Part shown: piece by piece, positions 5,428 to 10,523 of the stretch | Layout: the number at the start of each line of letters is the position of its first letter | Position numbering within the stretch: the first letter of the stretch is position 1 | From: Lachnospiraceae bacterium | Lineage (GTDB): Bacteria; Bacillota; Clostridia; Lachnospirales; Lachnospiraceae | Direction: 5' to 3' | NCBI GenBank assembly: GCA_009774535.1 | Contig: VSNY01000138.1 | Span: 1-10,523 of the forward strand | DNA: 10,523 bases | Made by a program: the position numbers and the translations under genes | The notes under the pieces: model-generated | The model's database searches: none | What the model was told of the DNA's origin: nothing | The model's input: only the letters and a program-made list of their open reading frames with translations

Positions 5428-8088
5428 TTAGCCTTTCAGCATGCCTTCTAATGCTGCGGCAGCTTCTTTCAATGCATCAGCAATACCTGCCGGATTTTTT
5501 CCGCCGGCCTGCGCCATATTCGGGCGCCCGCCGCCGCCCCCGCCGACTTTTCCTGCAACAGCCTTAATTAAGTTGCCTGCATGCGCGCCCGCTGCCATTG
5601 CCGAGTCTGTGGCCATTGCCACCAGATTTACCCTGCCATCCTGGTCAGATGCAAGCAGAATAACGCCTTCGCCTAATTTTGCTTTTAACTGGTCGCCCAA
5701 ATCACGCAGACCATTCATATCCACGCCGGATACTCTGGCAGGAAGGAAACGGACACCTGCAATCTCCTGCACCTGGTCCATTACGTCGCCAAGCGCTTCC
5801 TTTGCCGCCTGGGACCTGAGCGATTCATTTTCACTGGACAGCGCTTTGTTCTCTGCGATCAGATGTTCCAGTTTTTCTACCAGATTGGACGGGGATGCTT
5901 TCACAGCTTTCGCTGCCTCCAGCAGCGTCTGTTCAATCTTGTCATAGTATGCAAAGACCGCATCTGCTGTCAGCGCCTCAATTCGGCGGACACCCGCTGC
6001 TACGCCTCCTTCTGAAACGATTTTAAAGGCTGTAATGGCGTTTGTACTGCTCACATGCGTGCCTCCGCACAATTCTACGGAAAAATTGCCCATACGCACA
6101 ACCCGCACTGTTTCACCGTATTTTTCACCAAACAGCGCCATAGCTCCGGTTTTCTTCGCTTCTTCCAGCGTCATTAGATCCGTCTGTACCGGAAGCGCCG
6201 CTGTAATTTTTTCATTTACCAGCGCTTCCACCCGGCTGATCTCTTCAGGAGTCATTGCCGAAAAATGCGTAAAATCAAAACGCAGCTTATCCGGGGTCAC
6301 TTCAGATCCTGCCTGCTCTACATGCGCGCCCAGCACTTCCCTAAGCGCCTTTTGCAAAAGATGTGTTGCGCTGTGGTTTTTCTCAATGCGCGCCCTGCGC
6401 CCGCCGTCTACTTCCAGCTGTACCTTATCGCCGTTTTTGATCATGCCGCTGATACAGATTCCGATATGACCTACTTTTTGGCCAAGCAGTTTGATGGTAT
6501 CTTCTACCCGGAATTCACCGTCTTTGGTCCGGATCACACCGGTATCACCGATCTGTCCGCCCATTGCCGCGTAAAACGGTGTTTTTTCGACAATCACCGT
6601 GCCGCGTTCCCCGTCAGACAGCGCTTGTGTAATCTCTGTATCTGTCGTCATAACCGTAACGACCGATGTATCCGTCAGCTTGCCGTAACCTGTAAATTCC
6701 GTTGTAACCGCCGGATCAATGGATTCGTACACGGTAACGTCCGCACCCATATAATTTGTCGCTTTTCTGGCCTTTCTGGCCTTTGTACGCTGCTGCTCCA
6801 TACAGTCATAAAAGCCTTTTTCATCAGCCGTAAACCCTTTTTCTTCCAGAATTTCCTGCGTTAAATCCATTGGGAATCCATACGTATCGTACAGCTTAAA
6901 CGCATCTTCTCCGGAAAGCACCTTCCGGCCATCTGCTTCCAATTCCTTTTGCAAATCTGTAAGAATCGCAAGCCCCTGATCAATTGTTTTATTAAATTTT
7001 TCTTCTTCCAGCGTAAGTACTTTAAAAATAAACGCCTTCTTTTCTTCCAGTTCCGGATATCCGTCCCGGCTCTCGGTAATGACCGTATTGGACAGTTCCG
7101 CAAGAAATGTCCCCGCAATGCCAAGCATACGCCCGTGCCTTGCCGCACGGCGGATTAAGCGCCGCAGCACATAGCCGCGTCCTTCATTGGACGGCATGAT
7201 GCCATCCGAAACCATAAAGGTCGCGGAACGGATATGATCTGTAATCAGACGGATCGATACATCATCCATTTCCTCTGTCTGATACGTCTTATGCGACAGC
7301 TCGCACACCTTGTCCCGGATCGCCTTCATCGTATCAATATCAAATACAGAATCCACATCCTGCATTACAACTGCCAGACGCTCCAATCCCATGCCGGTAT
7401 CGATATTTTTCTGAGCCAGCTCTTCGTAATTTCCTTTGCCGTCGCCGTCAAACTGCGTAAAGACATTGTTCCATACTTCCATAAAGCGGTCGCAGTCACA
7501 CCCTACCTTGCAGTCCGGCCGCCCGCAGCCATAAGCTTCTCCGCGGTCGTAATAGATCTCGGAGCAAGGGCCGCACGGACCAGCGCCATGCTCCCAAAAG
7601 TTGTCGCACTTGCCGTCCTCATCCCGGTAAAAGCGGGTGATTTTTTCCGCAGGAATCCCGATCTGCTGATTCCAGATTTCAAACGCTTCATCGTCTTCGC
7701 CGTAAATGGACGGATACAAGCGTTCTGGTTCTAACCCTAATACTTCGGTCAGAAATTCCCATGACCAGGCAATCGCTTCCTTTTTAAAATAGTCGCCAAA
7801 CGAAAAATTGCCGAGCATCTCGAAAAAGGTCAGATGCCTGGCTGTTTTGCCCACATTTTCAATATCCCCGGTACGGATACATTTCTGGCAGGTCGTCACA
7901 CGCTTTCTTGGCGGCAGCTCCTGCCCGGTAAAATATGGCTTTAACGGAGCCATACCGGCATTAATCAGCAATAAACTGTTATCATTATGCGGCACCAGAG
8001 AAAAACTCTTCATCGCCAGATGCTCTTTGCTTTCAAAAAATGTAAGAAACATTCTGCGTAAATCATTTACGCCGTAATTCTTTTTCAC
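5428..8088 (-). CDS. alaS: alanyl-tRNA synthetase
   Basis: Charges tRNA-Ala with alanine in the cytosol and hydrolyses mischarged Ser/Gly-tRNA-Ala. At 886 residues it has the normal bacterial length. The class II aminoacylation core fills about residues 1-240, including the motif 2 region RVTTCQKCIRTGD (63-75) and FFEMLGNFSFGDYF (88-101). A cysteine-rich insert follows (188-199), as in clostridial enzymes. GRGYVLRRLIRRAARHGR (303-320) belongs to the tRNA-recognition region. The editing domain has the zinc-site residues HSATH (572-576) and CGGTH (674-678). After a coiled linker, the C-Ala domain ends with the Gly-rich GGGGGGRPNMAQAGG stretch (849-863). The start is a GTG (8086-8088) with GGAGG (8098-8102) 9 nt upstream; no closer ATG fits the family N-terminus. 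It probably shares a transcript with the small gene 41 nt upstream. No T-box leader is visible. Confidence 0.98.
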   Translation of the reverse strand: MKKNYGVNDLRRMFLTFFESKEHLAMKSFSLVPHNDNSLLLINAGMAPLKPYFTGQELPPRKRVTTCQKCIRTGDIENVGKTARHLTFFEMLGNFSFGDYFKKEAIAWSWEFLTEVLGLEPERLYPSIYGEDDEAFEIWNQQIGIPAEKITRFYRDEDGKCDNFWEHGAGPCGPCSEIYYDRGEAYGCGRPDCKVGCDCDRFMEVWNNVFTQFDGDGKGNYEELAQKNIDTGMGLERLAVVMQDVDSVFDIDTMKAIRDKVCELSHKTYQTEEMDDVSIRLITDHIRSATFMVSDGIMPSNEGRGYVLRRLIRRAARHGRMLGIAGTFLAELSNTVITESRDGYPELEEKKAFIFKVLTLEEEKFNKTIDQGLAILTDLQKELEADGRKVLSGEDAFKLYDTYGFPMDLTQEILEEKGFTADEKGFYDCMEQQRTKARKARKATNYMGADVTVYESIDPAVTTEFTGYGKLTDTSVVTVMTTDTEITQALSDGERGTVIVEKTPFYAAMGGQIGDTGVIRTKDGEFRVEDTIKLLGQKVGHIGICISGMIKNGDKVQLEVDGGRRARIEKNHSATHLLQKALREVLGAHVEQAGSEVTPDKLRFDFTHFSAMTPEEISRVEALVNEKITAALPVQTDLMTLEEAKKTGAMALFGEKYGETVRVVRMGNFSVELCGGTHVSSTNAITAFKIVSEGGVAAGVRRIEALTADAVFAYYDKIEQTLLEAAKAVKASPSNLVEKLEHLIAENKALSSENESLRSQAAKEALGDVMDQVQEIAGVRFLPARVSGVDMNGLRDLGDQLKAKLGEGVILLASDQDGRVNLVAMATDSAMAAGAHAGNLIKAVAGKVGGGGGGRPNMAQAGGKNPAGIADALKEAAAALEGMLKG

Positions 8089-8129
8089 GCTGCTTGTCCT
8101 CCAAATTTGTTCTGTTTGCCTTTACGGCT

Positions 8130-8285
8130 TTATCTTCTTGTGGTGTTAATACGCACGGTAGATGTGTTTTTCGCATCTTTGTTTTCACGAATCGCTTTGC
8201 CGGCTTTGACACCAAGCAGCGCGATCACTGCGTATACAACTGCTTTGCCCACATATTCTATAAAACTTGCAATAAATGCTGACAT
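8130..8285 (-). CDS. small single-pass membrane peptide upstream of alaS (51 aa)
   Basis: A 51-codon gene, ATG at 8283-8285 to TAA at 8130-8132. It has an ideal ribosome binding site, AGGAGGA (8293-8299), 7 nt away, and lies behind a strong predicted promoter. The protein has a hydrophobic N-terminal half with one likely membrane helix (around YVGKAVVYAVIALLGVKAG, about residues 11-29) and a basic, polar C-terminal tail ending in RR, consistent with a cytosolic tail. There is no cysteine and no recognisable enzyme motif. I do not recognise the family. It lies 41 nt before alaS in the same direction and is probably co-transcribed, but nothing shows a functional link to aminoacylation. A holin-like or short regulatory membrane peptide is possible but unproven. 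Confidence 0.75.
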   Translation of the reverse strand: MSAFIASFIEYVGKAVVYAVIALLGVKAGKAIRENKDAKNTSTVRINTTRR

Positions 8286-8338
8286 AGAAAAGTCCTCCTG
8301 TTCTTTCTTCTGCTATACTTTCATTTGCTATGTGAATT

Positions 8339-8367
8339 ATTATAATCTTCTTTGCGTGGGATTTCAA
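8339..8367 (-). promoter_or_regulatory. predicted sigma-A promoter of the small gene and alaS
   Basis: On the minus strand TTGAAA (8362-8367) and a perfect TATAAT (8339-8344) are 17 nt apart, the best promoter match in the window. Transcription would start near 8332, leaving a leader of about 45 nt before the 51-codon gene, too short for a T-box. Confidence 0.75.
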
Positions 8368-8511
8368 CTGGTAGAGCAACAATTCTCCTTTTTGTATGTT
8401 CGGCACTATAATTTATGTATGTTCAAAATTTACAGCTTCATCCCACAAAACCGGCCTTCATATAAGAATTCGTGAAAAAAATAAATGAAATCATTTTTTT
8501 GATGGGTAATC

Positions 8512-8544
8512 AAGGGGCGGTAGTTAAAATTGCTATCGCCCCTT
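8512..8544 (+). repeat. 12-bp inverted repeat upstream of the IS remnant
   Basis: AAGGGGCGGTAG (8512-8523) and CTATCGCCCCTT (8533-8544) form a 12-bp stem with a 9-nt loop. The one imperfect pair is a G-U wobble if the plus strand is transcribed but an A-C mismatch on the minus strand, so the plus strand is the likelier RNA. No long T-run follows. The surrounding 8368-8794 stretch has no convincing gene; it probably includes the non-coding left part of an insertion sequence. Confidence 0.55.
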
Positions 8545-8794
8545 TGAATCCTATAAGCAGCCATAAACTATGCACCGCCCTATGTGGGAGAAAGCTTTCT
8601 GACTTTGCGACATCGTATCGTAAAGTTTTATTTAACTCTTTTCCACATTGTCAAGTGAAGAATTCATTCTTTTTGCTTTTTCATACCAGCTCTGAAAGGC
8701 AGAATTTTTTCGCACTAAAAACCGGCTTTATGCCTGCTTTTTATTCCCGTTTATGGTAAAATTAGACAAAGTTTTTCACAAAGGAGATTTTACA

Positions 8795-8917
8795 ATGACA
8801 AGAGCCAAAAAAAGAAATGAGAAGAAAAAGTACGGAAAAGATTTTGCTTCTTTCTGCAAGATTCTGAACCGGTATTTTCCCGATCTTTCAGGCTGGCTTG
8901 CCAGCCTGAAAGATCCA
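8795..8917 (+). pseudogene. 5' remnant of an IS transposase gene
   Basis: ATG at 8795 has a strong ribosome binding site (AAAGGAG, 7-8 nt upstream). The first 41 residues are very basic at the start (MTRAKKRNEKKKYGKDF) and continue SFCKILNRYFPDLSGWLASLKDP. This looks like the N-terminus of clostridial ISNCY-type transposases, recalled from family style rather than searched. After about 8917 the frame runs for another 25 codons to 8992, but that DNA reads as coding on the opposite strand, so the transposase is cut off there and must be inactive. The final residues before the break are encoded by a long inverted repeat. Family assignment is tentative; truncation is well supported by length. Confidence 0.5.
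8882..8915. repeat. 34-bp near-perfect palindrome inside the transposase remnant
   Basis: GATCTTTCAGGCTGGC (8882-8897), a central TT, and the exact reverse complement (8900-8915) make 16-bp arms with no mismatch. It encodes DLSGWLASLKD in the plus frame and ends at the point where transposase similarity stops. It may be a native feature of the IS or a product of the rearrangement that truncated it. Confidence 0.85.
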
Positions 8918-8990
8918 TCACTGTTCTCGCACAATTTATATCATCATTCCAGTACAATCCATGTACCCGGTTCTTTATACATTCTTTCAT
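8916..8990 (-). pseudogene. truncated start of a C_GCAxxG_C_C-like protein
   Basis: On the minus strand, ATG at 8988-8990 opens a fragment of about 24 residues whose end (LYWNDDINCARTVM) resembles the N-terminus of C_GCAxxG_C_C putative redox proteins, which start with a Tyr-rich, NCA-containing helix. The fragment then runs straight into the IS remnant, so the cysteine-rich core is missing. A possible GAGG binding site lies 8 nt upstream of the ATG; the open frame also extends further upstream, so the true start is uncertain. The match is short and made from memory. Confidence 0.35.
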
Positions 8991-9088
8991 AGATGCATCC
9001 TCTACCTGCTCCCCTGATTCCCCAATCTGCCGAAACGCCAGGGATTCCTGCTCTCTGTGGCTTATTTGGGATATGCAGCCGATAGAAT

Positions 9089-9304
9089 TTATTCCTTGTT
9101 CATGAAATCCCAATACGCCTGCATACTGTACTGGTAATATGCCGCCGTCTTTTTCTGGAGCAGCAGCTTCATGTCGCCAATCTGCTTCTGGAACATATCC
9201 ATGAAATCCGTCCTGTCATTTAATCCCATAGCCCCGGCCTCCATCGGAAGTGAAGTAAAGCCTCCCAACTTTTTCAAACCCATATGCGCTTCCAAGGCAC
9301 GCAT
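9089..9304 (-). pseudogene. C-terminal fragment of an unrecognised protein
   Basis: A minus-strand frame of about 70 residues ends at TAA 9089-9091. Its sequence has the composition of a real helical protein end: a Met/Gly-rich part (GLKKLGGFTSLPMEAGAMGLNDR), then a charged amphipathic helix (DFMDMFQKQIGDMKLLLQKK) and an aromatic tail ending YWDFMNKE. No ribosome binding site precedes it, and an in-frame stop sits just upstream (9305-9307), next to the point where the recombinase sequence begins. I read it as the 3' end of a gene interrupted by the recombinase-bearing element. Together with the C_GCAxxG_C_C-like start 98 nt downstream it may represent a former two-gene host segment. Product unknown. 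Confidence 0.4.
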
Positions 9305-10523
9305 TTATACAACAGTCGCCGACTTGGGATTTACCTCGTTGATATGTGTTGTCACTTACATAGGAACACACATCTTTTACCTCGTCTACGATATGGGAAC
9401 ACAATTCTTTCGCTTTATCCCCTATGCTCTTAGACTTGTCAAAACGCTCTTTTGCATTTCCAATTTCATTCCTAAATCCTGTTTTATATATGAAAGTGAT
9501 TTTATAGGGATCTTTATTTCCATCTTCATCATAGCCACCGACTATGACCTTTTCAATTATACTCTCGAATATTCCTCTGTCAAATTCCTCCAGAACACCA
9601 TTCTTTGACAATGCTTTTTTGAAATCTGCAATCCTCCGTTTCAAAGAAACTTCATCTTGCATTTGCTGTTCTAACATCGCTAAATTTGCCTTTATGTCAG
9701 ACAGCTTTTTTTCATAGCCTACATCCGTTTCTTCATAGATGTCCTGTGCAACAATTCCTTCTAGGTAATTTTCCAGTAATTTCTTTCTTTTAACTTGAAG
9801 ATTGTCTGCACTTTTTTGTAGCTTTAACACTTTATCTTTCGCAGAATCCTCGCTCAAAGTCTTTTCCACTCTGGAAATAAATTCGTCTAACACATCTTTA
9901 TTATCTGCACATAGCATTTTATACGATTCAATAAAGGCTTCCTCTATCACCTGTTCCGGTATACCTTTACTGTCTGGGCAAAATCTTTTGCCATCCTTAG
10001 TAGATTTCACACATTGCCAAATTGTTTTTTTATATTTAGAACTGCTATGCCACCTTCGCCTTGACAAATTCGCTCCGCAAAATCCACATTCTAATAAGCA
10101 GCTAAACGCATATTGTCGGCTATATTTCTCTCGCTTTCCCGGAGTAACCGATTTTCTTCCCCCGTTCCTCCGTTCTCTGATTTCCTGCGCCCTTGCAAAA
10201 GTTTCTGCGGAAATAATTGGTTCATGGTGGTCTTTAATATAAAACCTATCTTCTTCCCCAAGATTTTCCAATCTCCTTTTAGAGATTGGATCAACTGTAA
10301 ATGTCTTTCCTAATAATATATCACCTTTATACTTCTCATTATTGATAATTCCCATAATACTTGAAGATGTCCAAGGATTTCCCCTTATCGTTGTTGTCCC
10401 CTGTTCGTTTAACTCTCTGGCTATCATCGAACTTCCTGCACCAGCAACATATCTGTCAAATATGGCTATGTTCAATCCCATCACCTGCAATTCATTTCCC
10501 ATGGGCATAGCTTCCCCACAGGC
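9216..10523 (-). CDS. large serine recombinase, partial (right edge cuts the N-terminus)
   Basis: Large serine recombinases integrate and excise mobile elements. Counting from an internal Met at 10508, a Recombinase domain runs about 5-115 (IFDRYVAGAGSSMIAREL, then WTSSSIMGIINNEKYKGD and TFTVDP). A zinc ribbon follows with Cys141, Cys144, Cys166 and Cys177, then a long coiled-coil (about 205-305) and a C-terminal domain. The frame is open through base 10523 with no stop, so the catalytic resolvase domain with its active serine is expected outside the window and cannot be checked. The Met at 10508 has no ribosome binding site and is not the start. The last 30 or so residues, to the stop at 9216-9218, run through DNA that codes in another frame, so the original C-terminus is probably lost or extended. 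Base composition is more AT-rich than in alaS. Confidence 0.88.
   Translation of the reverse strand, partial: ACGEAMPMGNELQVMGLNIAIFDRYVAGAGSSMIARELNEQGTTTIRGNPWTSSSIMGIINNEKYKGDILLGKTFTVDPISKRRLENLGEEDRFYIKDHHEPIISAETFARAQEIRERRNGGRKSVTPGKREKYSRQYAFSCLLECGFCGANLSRRRWHSSSKYKKTIWQCVKSTKDGKRFCPDSKGIPEQVIEEAFIESYKMLCADNKDVLDEFISRVEKTLSEDSAKDKVLKLQKSADNLQVKRKKLLENYLEGIVAQDIYEETDVGYEKKLSDIKANLAMLEQQMQDEVSLKRRIADFKKALSKNGVLEEFDRGIFESIIEKVIVGGYDEDGNKDPYKITFIYKTGFRNEIGNAKERFDKSKSIGDKAKELCSHIVDEVKDVCSYVSDNTYQRGKSQVGDCCINACLGSAYGFEKVGRLYFTSDGGRGYGIK

Noticed and set aside
5441..5947. Long plus-strand open frames opposite alaS (for example 5441-5947, 6265-6864 and 7234-7734).
   Set aside because: They are antisense shadows of a GC-richer conserved gene, with no ribosome binding sites and no recognisable protein features.
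8356..8446. tRNA-like stretch: 7-bp GTGGGAT/ATCCCAC ends, a D-arm-like AACTGGTAGAGCAAC, and a TTCAAAA T-loop-like motif on the plus strand.
   Set aside because: The D stem and T stem have mismatches, six extra bases separate the T arm from the acceptor strand, and position 33 is not U. At most it is a decayed tRNA relic; it also overlaps the -35 box of the alaS promoter.
8286..8600. T-box leader for alaS, common in Firmicutes.
   Set aside because: No AGGGTGGNACCRCG-like box is present on the minus strand, and the best promoter leaves only about 45 nt of leader.
8472..8759. 95-residue open frame on the plus strand upstream of the transposase remnant.
   Set aside because: No ribosome binding site, low-complexity composition, a strong hairpin near its start, and position in the presumed non-coding left part of an IS.

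Overview
This window looks like ordinary chromosome from a low-to-mid GC Firmicute, most likely class Clostridia and probably Lachnospiraceae. The evidence is strong AGGAGG-type ribosome binding sites, a groES-groEL operon under a perfect CIRCE operator, a FakB/DegV protein, a clostridial-type alanyl-tRNA synthetase with a cysteine-rich insert, and a large serine recombinase of the kind found in clostridial integrative elements. The genus is inferred from the style of the proteins, not from a search.

Layout, left to right. The 5' part of purA (minus, cut by the left edge) is preceded by a promoter and a leader with a terminator-like hairpin. Next, 819-1300 holds that leader, a 13-bp GC-rich hairpin and three copies of a 61-68 bp tandem repeat that runs into the 3' end of degV (minus). 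Then come a strong terminator, groEL and groES (minus), and the groES promoter with CIRCE. A 410-bp AT-rich divergent region separates groES from a small XRE-type regulator (plus). A bidirectional terminator and degenerate 36-37 bp repeats lie between the regulator and alaS (minus, GTG start). Upstream of alaS is a short, previously untracked 51-codon gene for a single-pass membrane peptide, with its own good promoter.

From about 8450 to the right edge the character changes. There is a 5' remnant of an insertion-sequence transposase (plus), then antisense scraps of two truncated genes (minus), one resembling the start of a C_GCAxxG_C_C protein. The last feature is most of a large serine recombinase (minus), whose catalytic domain would lie beyond the right edge. 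The recombinase frame runs on out of phase into one of the gene scraps, which marks a recombination junction near 9300. This end is a mosaic of mobile-element debris.

The housekeeping genes (purine synthesis, chaperonin, aminoacylation, fatty-acid binding) do not form one pathway; each has its own promoter or terminator signals. I see no strong case for a wholly new system. The observations most worth checking are the covarying tandem repeats behind degV, the helically phased repeats between groES and the XRE gene, the small membrane peptide in front of alaS, and the junctions in the mosaic region.
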